From Mucilaginibacter sp. (lineage in GTDB: Bacteria > Bacteroidota > Bacteroidia > Sphingobacteriales > Sphingobacteriaceae): a DNA stretch of 8,341 bases. The position numbers and the translations under genes were made by a program. The DNA is taken from assembly GCA_019235595.1 (NCBI GenBank), contig JAFAKI010000409.1, positions 1 to 8,341 of the forward strand. The letters run 5' to 3'. Shown here in pieces: positions 1-5,322 of this stretch. Numbering within the stretch: position 1 is the stretch's first letter; each line of letters begins with the position of its first letter. A model generated the notes under the pieces. The model was not told the DNA's origin, searched no databases, and saw nothing but the letters and a program-made list of their open reading frames with translations.

Positions 1-1302
1 GATAGACATGGTGGTCAGCAAAGGTGGCCCGGCAGGTAGCAAACGTCCCGACATAGAACCTAACAAAAGCCAGGCGCCTTTAAAAGTAGTAGAACGGAAG
101 AATACCCAGGTTATGCAAACTAGTATGAAAGTGAGCAATGCATAAACGAAACTAACAGATCGTTTACCCATCAGCGGCGGCCCAAATGAGGCGGTAGCAA
201 TTACTGGTGCCGGCGATCCATCTGGAGTAGCTTTTGATACTTTTGCGCGACTATCGCGGATGGCTTTTTCGATCCATAAATAAACCCCATGTAAACCACC
301 CCAGGCTACGAATGTCCAGTTGGCGCCATGCCATAGACCACCTATGAGCATGGTGATCATCAGGTTGATATAGGTGCGTAGTTTCCCCTTGCGGTTTCCT
401 CCAAGCGGGATATACAGGTAGTCGCGCAGCCAGGATGAAAGGGTGATATGCCATCTGTGCCAGAAATCGGTAAAGCCCACAGCGCCATACGGACAGGCAA
501 AGTTTTGAGGCAAAATAAATCCCAGGCACATGGCAACGCCGATTGCCGATGTGGAATACCCTGCAAAATCAAAGAATATCTGTCCCGAAAAAGCGAATAC
601 ACCCGCCCAGGCATCCAAGGGCCCCATCGGTATTCCTGCGCCAAAAATGGTATCCGCAGTGGATGAAAGTAGGGTATCGGCACAAACCACCTTCATGAAC
701 AAGCCAAGCGATAACAGCATCAAACCATCCAGCACTTGTTGCCTCGTTGCCTTTCTCGGTGTTTCAAACTGAGGCACTAATTGCGGAGGGCGTACAATAG
801 GCCCGGCCACAAGGTGAGGGAAGAAGGTAACGAACAGTGCAAAATCAAGCATAGATTTTACTGGTTCGCTCTTCTTTTTATACATATCTATTGTGTAGCA
901 TAGTGTAGTAAATGTATAGAAAGAAATACCGGCGGGTAGTATAATATTCGGCTTAGCCGGGTGGAAATTGATTCCAAACAGACTTGTGAGGTGTACAAAG
1001 TTTTCCAGTATAAAACCACCATACTTAAAGAAACATAACATGCCCAGGTTGCCTATCAGACTAATCACGAGCAGCAAGCGCCGTTTATGAATATTAGGTT
1101 GGGTATACAATGCTCTGCCGACAAAGAAATCGACTACGGTTGATAACCACAGTAATAGTATAAATGGAGGGTTCCATGCTGCATAGAACAGGTAGCTGGC
1201 TATCAGCAGGTTGATCTTTTTTGCTTTCCATGATATGGGCAGATTATGCAAAATCAGGATAATAACAAAAAAGGCGACGAAAGTGTATGAATTAAAAACC
1301 AT
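1..1302 (-). CDS. MBOAT family O-acyltransferase, AlgI/PatA-like (3' end outside window)
   Basis: Polytopic inner-membrane acyltransferase of the MBOAT family, the type that moves acetyl or other acyl groups across the membrane for O-acylation of exported polysaccharide. Reading the minus strand from the ATG at 1302 gives 434 codons without a stop, running off the left edge. Visible landmarks are hydrophobic helices from the N-terminus (VFNSYTFVAFFVIILIL), the FPHLVAGPIVRP motif, the block FWHRWH (His282, His285) followed by SSWLRDYLYIPLGGNRKGK, and IGGLWHGANW, in which His325 corresponds to the invariant MBOAT histidine (His322 in Pseudomonas AlgI). AlgI-type proteins are about 470-520 residues, so some 40-80 C-terminal residues are probably missing. 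The start overlaps the end of the SGNH-like gene by 11 bp, indicating one transcript and likely translational coupling. A linker rich in Ala, Pro and Ser (about 352-380) separates the catalytic block from the next helix. The family is certain; the acyl group and polymer cannot be told from sequence. Confidence 0.95.
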   Translation of the reverse strand, partial: MVFNSYTFVAFFVIILILHNLPISWKAKKINLLIASYLFYAAWNPPFILLLWLSTVVDFFVGRALYTQPNIHKRRLLLVISLIGNLGMLCFFKYGGFILENFVHLTSLFGINFHPAKPNIILPAGISFYTFTTLCYTIDMYKKKSEPVKSMLDFALFVTFFPHLVAGPIVRPPQLVPQFETPRKATRQQVLDGLMLLSLGLFMKVVCADTLLSSTADTIFGAGIPMGPLDAWAGVFAFSGQIFFDFAGYSTSAIGVAMCLGFILPQNFACPYGAVGFTDFWHRWHITLSSWLRDYLYIPLGGNRKGKLRTYINLMITMLIGGLWHGANWTFVAWGGLHGVYLWIEKAIRDSRAKVSKATPDGSPAPVIATASFGPPLMGKRSVSFVYALLTFILVCITWVFFRSTTFKGAWLLLGSMSGRLLPAGPPLLTTMSI

Positions 1303-2368
1303 GGCGCGATAAGTTTTGATGAGTTAGGTTCGTAGCAGTTTTATCAGTCTGGCTAAAACTCCAGCCCTTTTCTTTTTCAAGGATGGTGATCAGGTTTTGG
1401 GTGAAGATTTTAGCATCACCAGGAGTTAAATGCGACAGCTCGGGGCAGGTTAATTTTGCCAATGCCGGGTAATCTTCAAAATAAACCCCTTTACACCCTG
1501 TTTCGGTAAGCAGCCTGTCCCAATAGGCTTTTCGCGGGTACCCGTGTTGCTCGGCCATCCAAAACCAGCCGCTTGATGGCGTTCGGGTAAATATTACATC
1601 GCCACCACGTGCTTTTATTTTGTTTACATCTGCCTTTACTGATAGCATTACGGAGTCCAACGGCTTGCCACTCATGGGTGGGGTACGATCTTGCCGCAAT
1701 AACGCCCAGATGCCTTTTACCTGGTTTATCTGGTTGGTATCTGCGATAAAATCAGGGGTCATCATGGTTTGCCTGTTAAACCGGGTGTATTCAAACCCTG
1801 GCGGGAAATCCAGGAAAGGATAAACACCTGGCCTGTCCTTCACATGAAGTTTCCCTAGTAAAGCATTCAGCGAATATTCACCTTCATTTAAAAACGCTAT
1901 TCGCGATTCAACCGGCTTATCAAGTATAAAGCTCACTTTTTGTGCCGGTGTGCGTTTTTTGTAAAAATTTATCCCCTGGTCGGGCCTTTCGTTACCACGG
2001 TTGCTGAAAAACAGCACTTCTGTTACGTCAACAACCAGTTTGCCTTTGAAGTTAGGATCATTAGCCAGATCAGTCAGCATGTGGCGGGGTGAAGATCCTA
2101 CCATAGCCAATTGTATCGCATGATTATGGGTGATGCCCTCCCAAGTTGGAATATCCAGATCGTATTTAATTCGGGACGATCCGATAAAAACAGTTGCCTT
2201 ATCAGACGGTTCATACACCATAGCGCGGGTATGCGCCCATAGCTCAGCATTGTCATCATAATCGGGAATGGCGCCTTTATGACGCAGATAAAGCTCCCAC
2301 GAAAACACAAAGAGGGCGACGAGTACAGCGGCCAGGATAGCTGATTTTAGAGATAAGCGGGTTTGCAT
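1292..2368 (-). CDS. Membrane-anchored SGNH-hydrolase-like protein, partner of the MBOAT acyltransferase
   Basis: A 358-residue protein with one N-terminal membrane segment (about residues 9-27, ILAAVLVALFVFSW) after a short basic start, so the body should lie outside the inner membrane. SGNH-like landmarks are FIGSSR (Gly63-Ser64-Ser65-Arg66) after a beta-strand as block I, a second Gly-Ser-Ser at 91-93, VVDVTEV at 112-118, and ELSHLTPGDA near the C-terminus, with Glu310 and His313 where family members usually carry Asp-x-x-His. The Ser-early, His-late order follows canonical SGNH proteins and DltD, not the permuted AlgJ/AlgX arrangement. The gene directly precedes an MBOAT gene, with its TAA inside the MBOAT start region, which fits the usual MBOAT/SGNH acylation pairs. 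The likely role is acyl transfer to, or removal from, a cell-surface or secreted glycan; that is inferred mainly from context. The ATG at 2368 is chosen because it places the basic residues and membrane helix correctly. No clear Shine-Dalgarno sequence is present, as is usual in Bacteroidota. Confidence 0.8.
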   Translation of the reverse strand: MQTRLSLKSAILAAVLVALFVFSWELYLRHKGAIPDYDDNAELWAHTRAMVYEPSDKATVFIGSSRIKYDLDIPTWEGITHNHAIQLAMVGSSPRHMLTDLANDPNFKGKLVVDVTEVLFFSNRGNERPDQGINFYKKRTPAQKVSFILDKPVESRIAFLNEGEYSLNALLGKLHVKDRPGVYPFLDFPPGFEYTRFNRQTMMTPDFIADTNQINQVKGIWALLRQDRTPPMSGKPLDSVMLSVKADVNKIKARGGDVIFTRTPSSGWFWMAEQHGYPRKAYWDRLLTETGCKGVYFEDYPALAKLTCPELSHLTPGDAKIFTQNLITILEKEKGWSFSQTDKTATNLTHQNLSRHGF

Positions 2369-2606
2369 AGCTGAAAGTTTTTAAAGTCCAAACAACGTAT
2401 CGGTAACAATAAAAAATTCATCAAATGCTATTGAAACAATAGCAAAATATTAGTTAGGGGTAAGGGTTATTGGTATTATTTAGGATATAATAAGGTGTTC
2501 TAAATTAGACATTTAAATAAGAAATGCAAATATAATTTTATCGGGAATAATAAGTATTTGATATTATTAACTGTAGCGTTAATAGTTTTTCTTCAAGGCT
2601 TAAATA
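2369..2606. other. AT-rich intergenic region between divergent genes
   Basis: This is the gene-free part between the minus-strand SGNH/MBOAT unit and the first hairpin repeat upstream of the plus-strand lipoprotein gene. It is strongly AT-rich, contains stops in all frames, and has no convincing small ORF. It must carry the promoter of the minus-strand unit; the only good -7-like match is listed separately. A short AT inverted repeat (TAATAA, 10 bp apart from TTATTA, about 2549-2570) is visible but could be chance at this composition. No RNA gene was recognised. Confidence 0.6.
2527..2534 (-). promoter_or_regulatory. Possible Bacteroidota -7 promoter element for the SGNH/MBOAT unit
   Basis: On the minus strand this reads TATATTTG, an exact match to the Bacteroidota -7 consensus TAnnTTTG. 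It lies about 160 bp upstream of the start codon at 2368, which would give a long 5' leader. I find no TTG or TTTG at the expected -33 distance, and a match of this length in AT-rich DNA can occur by chance, so this is only a candidate. Confidence 0.25.
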
Positions 2607-2750
2607 ATTGATGGATTTAGATTAAGTTGATTAAGTTAGATTAGGTTGATTGAGTTGGAATGCGACAATTAATAACTTAATCAACCACTTAACCCAATCA
2701 ACTTAATCAACTATCACATAACCTAATCAACCTCTTAACTCAACCAACTT
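2607..2750. repeat. Hairpin-forming intergenic repeat, 9-10 bp unit family, copy A
   Basis: The left arm is a run of degenerate 9-10 bp units such as TTGATTAAG (2627-2635), TTAGATTAGG (2636-2645) and TTGATTGAG (2646-2654). The right arm (about 2674-2750) consists of complementary units such as CTTAATCAAC and CCTAATCAAC. The two arms can therefore fold into a long, imperfect hairpin with a loop around 2659-2673. Positions 2678-2703 match 3180-3205 of copy B over 26 bases with one difference, which shows that the two elements belong to one family. No T-tract follows on either strand, so it does not look like a standard intrinsic terminator. It sits upstream of the lipoprotein gene. Its outer limits are approximate. 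Confidence 0.8.
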
Positions 2751-2765
2751 CTACATAAATATCAT

Positions 2766-2773
2766 TATCTTGC
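2766..2773 (+). promoter_or_regulatory. Weak -7-like promoter element upstream of the lipoprotein gene
   Basis: TATCTTGC resembles the Bacteroidota -7 consensus TAnnTTTG with one T missing. It lies 17 bp before the ATG at 2791, between the end of hairpin copy A and the gene, the only free stretch where a gene-proximal promoter could lie. No convincing -33 partner is seen, because the expected position falls inside the repeat. Confidence 0.2.
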
Positions 2774-2790
2774 TTTAAAAACCTGTCACA

Positions 2791-3117
2791 ATGAAAAGAA
2801 TATATCTTATAGCAGCTGTTTTATTTTTTTCCTGCAGCCATTTCGATACCCGGTCGAACCAAAAAAAGGCCGAAGAATTAGCTACACATTATCTCGATTC
2901 AGCATTAAAAGGCCAGGGCGATTACAAGGCATTTACTTTCGGCAAAGTTGATTCGCTGTGGGACACCACGACAAAAAGCAAGCGTCAAATAGGCTGGACG
3001 ATCTATGCTTCATATCAGGGTAATGATGCCTATGGTGCGTATGAGGTGCATAAGGTGATTCTAAAGATCGATTCTGGGTTTTCAAGGGTGTTGTCGGTGA
3101 GTGATTATAGACCTTAG
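2791..3117 (+). CDS. Small putative lipoprotein of unknown function
   Basis: A 108-residue protein that I do not recognise as a named family. The N-terminus MKRIYLIAAVLFFSC is a typical type II signal peptide: basic residues at 2-3, a hydrophobic core at 4-13, and a lipobox-like FFSC with Cys15 as the predicted lipidated residue. The residues after Cys15 (SHFDTR) do not form the acidic lipoprotein export signal of surface-exposed Bacteroidota lipoproteins, so a periplasm-facing position is more likely. The mature part of about 93 residues starts with a helix-like, Lys/Glu/Ala-rich segment (QKKAEELATHYLDSAL). It then has alternating strand-like segments (IGWTIYASYQGNDAYGAYEVHKVILKID), a pattern seen in small NTF2/cystatin-like domains; that fold is a guess. 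The gene stands alone between two related hairpin repeats, the downstream one starting on the base after its TAG. No Shine-Dalgarno sequence precedes the ATG. The coding assignment is supported by the signal peptide and by the absence of another good frame here. Confidence 0.75.
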   Translation: MKRIYLIAAVLFFSCSHFDTRSNQKKAEELATHYLDSALKGQGDYKAFTFGKVDSLWDTTTKSKRQIGWTIYASYQGNDAYGAYEVHKVILKIDSGFSRVLSVSDYRP

Positions 3118-3207
3118 TTGATTAAGTTGGATTGAGTTGATTAAGTTGATTGAGTTGGATTAAGTTAACTTATTCAACCTAATCAACCACTTAACTCAAT
3201 CAACTCA
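3118..3207. repeat. Hairpin-forming intergenic repeat, 9-10 bp unit family, copy B
   Basis: The left arm (3118-3164) is five consecutive units: TTGATTAAG, TTGGATTGAG, TTGATTAAG again, TTGATTGAG and TTGGATTAAG. The right arm (about 3169-3207) carries complementary units. One perfect stem pairs GTTGATTGAGTT at 3145-3156 with AACTCAATCAAC at 3193-3204. It shares a 26-base segment with copy A (one difference), in the same orientation. It begins on the first base after the lipoprotein stop codon and ends about 20 bp before the operator of the marR-type gene. It may act as an RNA hairpin at the 3' end of the lipoprotein transcript, but no T-tract follows the stem. Confidence 0.85.
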
Positions 3208-3225
3208 AAAATACCCACCCAAAAA

Positions 3226-3256
3226 TTTGCAATTATATAAGCACTTATATAAATTG
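3226..3256 (+). promoter_or_regulatory. Candidate Bacteroidota-type promoter of the marR-hut operon
   Basis: TTTG at 3226-3229 and TAAATTG at 3250-3256 are spaced 20 bp apart and resemble the Bacteroidota -33 (TTTG) and -7 (TAnnTTTG) elements, the latter lacking one T. The start codon at 3261 lies so close that the transcript would be leaderless or nearly so. That is possible but makes the call uncertain. The palindrome described as an operator occupies the space between and over these elements, as expected for a repressor site. Confidence 0.3.
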
Positions 3257-3257
3257 C
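3229..3257. promoter_or_regulatory. Palindromic operator candidate for the MarR-type regulator
   Basis: Positions 3233-3252 form a perfect inverted repeat, TTATATAAGCACTTATATAA, with 9-bp arms and a 2-bp centre. The symmetry extends outward to GCAA at 3229-3232 and TTGC at 3254-3257 if one extra A is allowed on the right. A symmetric AT-rich site of this size fits a winged-helix MarR dimer. It ends only a few bases before the regulator's ATG, so negative autoregulation of the whole operon is the simple reading. The inverted repeat is plainly visible; binding by this particular protein is inference. I see no second copy in the window. Confidence 0.65.
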
Positions 3258-3260
3258 GCA

Positions 3261-3776
3261 ATGAATTTCTATGAGAGCCTTGGTTACCTGGTTTTGGGTA
3301 GTCGGTTAAGGCGTTTAAGTGAATCATTTTTATCGGAAATAAATAAAACCTACCAGGCGGCAGGCATTGAGTTTGATGCCAGCTGGTTCCCTGTATTTTA
3401 TCTGTTGCTGAATAATGGTTCATTATCTATTAAAGAACTGAGCGACACGATAGGGGTTTCTCATCCAGCTGCAAGTCAGTTGGTTGCCAATCTGAAAAAT
3501 AAAAAACTGATCAAAACCACCACTAGTTCTGCTGATGGTCGCAGGCAATTGGTGCAGCTCACCAAAACTGGTCATGCTTTATTGGAGCGTGTATTACCTG
3601 TTTGGGAGGCATTGAGCCTGACGATGGAAGAAATGACAACCTCTGAGCCAGAATGCCTGCACCTGTTGCCCGCTATTACGGCTCTAGAAAACAAGTTCCG
3701 TTCGCTGAGCCTATCAGAAAAAATAAACGAAAAATTATCCACCCTAAAACCCGCCGATCATGGGAAAGTCCTTTAA
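3261..3776 (+). CDS. MarR family transcriptional regulator, likely regulator of the hut operon
   Basis: A 171-residue winged-helix DNA-binding protein. Residues 1-50 form the helical dimerisation part. The helix-turn-helix lies at about 56-80 (SIKELSDTIGVSHPAASQLVANL, recognition helix near 67-80). The wing at about 85-98 contains the MarR hallmark Asp92-Gly93-Arg94-Arg95, and a long C-terminal helix pair completes the fold. Length and layout are normal for MarR, with a slightly long C-terminal tail. The gene leads the histidine-utilisation operon; its end overlaps hutH by 17 bp, so the two are very probably translated in a coupled way. A palindromic site just upstream of the ATG suggests autoregulation. 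The ligand is unknown; urocanate or histidine would be plausible by analogy with other hut regulators, but nothing in the sequence proves it. The ATG at 3261 is the only useful start, since the next Met is residue 122. Confidence 0.92.
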   Translation: MNFYESLGYLVLGSRLRRLSESFLSEINKTYQAAGIEFDASWFPVFYLLLNNGSLSIKELSDTIGVSHPAASQLVANLKNKKLIKTTTSSADGRRQLVQLTKTGHALLERVLPVWEALSLTMEEMTTSEPECLHLLPAITALENKFRSLSLSEKINEKLSTLKPADHGKVL

Positions 3777-5322
3777 TTACGGTACCGGGCATTTATCAAT
3801 CGGCACCTGTCTCGATATTGCATCAGGTAAGGTAAAAGGCGTTATGGGTGCCGCTGCTCATGCCAATGTAAGAGCATCATGGCTGGAAGTAGGGAAGATT
3901 GTCGAAAGAGAGATCCCTGTTTATGGTATCAATACCGGTTTCGGACCGCTGTGCAATACCCATATTCCCGAAAAAGACACCTGTACGCTTCAATACAACC
4001 TACTCAAAAGCCATAGCGTTGGCGTGGGTAAACCCATCCCGACAGAGATTGCCAAACTGATGCTGATCACCAAAGCGCATGCGTTGGCGCAAGGCTATTC
4101 GGGTATTTCACAAAATACTTTAGATCGTATCATTTGGCATATTGATAATGATATTATCCCTATTGTTCCTGAAAAAGGTTCGGTAGGCGCTTCAGGCGAC
4201 CTTGCTCCGTTGGCACATCTATTTCTACCCTTGATTGGACTCGGCGAGGTGGAAGAAAAAGGTAAAATAGTACCCGCAGCGGAAATGCTGAACAAGCATG
4301 GGTTAGAACCAATAGTACTCGGCCCAAAAGAAGGTTTAGCGTTGATTAACGGAACGCAGTTTATTCTGTCATTTGCTGTAAAAGCCGTTCAACGCCTGCA
4401 CCAGGTTTTGCAAACTGCCGATATTATTGGGGCGATGTCTCTCGAAGGACTAATGGGTTCAGCCCGGCCATTTGATCCTCGTTTGCATAATATCCGCCCA
4501 TTTAAAGGGAATAGATTTGTAGCGCATCGTTTGTTTACGCTGTTGGAGCATTCCGAAATACTAAACTCCCATGTGGATTGCGACCGCGTTCAGGACCCTT
4601 ATTCCTTACGCTGCATACCGCAGGTTCATGGCGCATCGCGAAATGCCTGGTTGCATCTGAAAGAGTTGACAGAAATCGAACTAAACTCCGTAACCGACAA
4701 CCCGATTATTTTTAATGCGGATGATACCATCAGCGGCGGAAACTTCCACGGTCAGCCTATGGCGCTGCCTTTGGATTATGCCACCATTGCCGCTGCTGAG
4801 ATTGGCAATATAGCTGATCGCCGCTGCTACCTGATGAGTGAAGGCCGGTACGGATTACCCAAGTTATTGACACCAGACGCTGGCCTCAATTCAGGCTTAA
4901 TGATCCCTCAATATACCACCGCCGCCTTAGTGACCGAAAATAAAACCCTGTGTTTCCCGGCAAGTGCCGATAGTGTGCCGACTTCATTAGGACAGGAAGA
5001 CCATGTATCGATGGGATCGATAAGCGGGCGCAAATTGCACCAGGTGTTGGATAATATTGAACACATACAAGCTATTGAACTGTTATACGCCCTACAGGCG
5101 ATGGACTTCCGCAGGCCGCTAAAATCGACCCCAATATTGGAAGCCTGCCACAATTATGTGCGCGAGTTTGTGCCTTTTATTAATGACGACCGCATTTTTG
5201 CCGACGATATTAAACAATTACATAAAATTATCTGTGAGGGTTCACTGCTTAAAATAGTGAATTCCATTGCAGAAGAAAACGACATAAAACTGGATAATGA
5301 TGACGAGTTCAGAATTTATTAA
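3760..5322 (+). CDS. hutH: Histidine ammonia-lyase (histidase)
   Basis: Catalyses the first step of histidine degradation, L-histidine to urocanate plus ammonia, in the cytoplasm. The 520-residue length is close to the usual 500-510. The MIO cofactor-forming triad is Ala144-Ser145-Gly146 in GSVGASGDLAPLAH. Other active-site features are Tyr55 in VYGINTGFG, Ser84-His85 (the pair typical of histidine rather than phenylalanine or tyrosine lyases), Gln278 to Arg284 in QDPYSLRC, Asn314 in TDNP, Phe329 in GGNFHGQP, and Glu413 in GQEDH. All expected residues are present, so the enzyme should be active. The ATG at 3760 lies inside the end of the MarR-type gene (17 bp overlap), and the protein begins with the conserved-looking SFNYGTGHLS. 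Its 3' end overlaps hutU by 26 bp. This tight packing indicates a single transcript under the regulator. Confidence 0.98.
   Translation: MGKSFNYGTGHLSIGTCLDIASGKVKGVMGAAAHANVRASWLEVGKIVEREIPVYGINTGFGPLCNTHIPEKDTCTLQYNLLKSHSVGVGKPIPTEIAKLMLITKAHALAQGYSGISQNTLDRIIWHIDNDIIPIVPEKGSVGASGDLAPLAHLFLPLIGLGEVEEKGKIVPAAEMLNKHGLEPIVLGPKEGLALINGTQFILSFAVKAVQRLHQVLQTADIIGAMSLEGLMGSARPFDPRLHNIRPFKGNRFVAHRLFTLLEHSEILNSHVDCDRVQDPYSLRCIPQVHGASRNAWLHLKELTEIELNSVTDNPIIFNADDTISGGNFHGQPMALPLDYATIAAAEIGNIADRRCYLMSEGRYGLPKLLTPDAGLNSGLMIPQYTTAALVTENKTLCFPASADSVPTSLGQEDHVSMGSISGRKLHQVLDNIEHIQAIELLYALQAMDFRRPLKSTPILEACHNYVREFVPFINDDRIFADDIKQLHKIICEGSLLKIVNSIAEENDIKLDNDDEFRIY

Noticed and set aside
360..683. Minus-strand open frame of 107 codons within the MBOAT region, and plus-strand frames at 448-772
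   Set aside because: They overlap the strongly supported MBOAT reading frame, whose conserved FWHRWH and WHGANW motifs fall in this region.
2549..2570. AT inverted repeat TAATAA / TTATTA in the divergent intergenic region as an operator
   Set aside because: It has only 6-bp arms of A and T in very AT-rich DNA, with a 10-bp spacer; this is expected by chance.
2607..3207. CRISPR-like array because of repeated short units around 2620-3207
   Set aside because: The units are 9-10 bp, degenerate and directly adjacent with no unique spacers, the arms are complementary, and no cas gene is present.
3118..3207. Intrinsic terminator for the lipoprotein gene
   Set aside because: The hairpin is long, AT-rich and imperfect, and the bases after it are A-rich, not a T-tract; a terminator role is possible but not supported by the standard signature.
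2607..3207. Composite transposon with the two repeats as insertion-sequence ends
   Set aside because: No transposase, no recognisable terminal inverted repeats and no target-site duplication; the elements are direct-orientation hairpin repeats.
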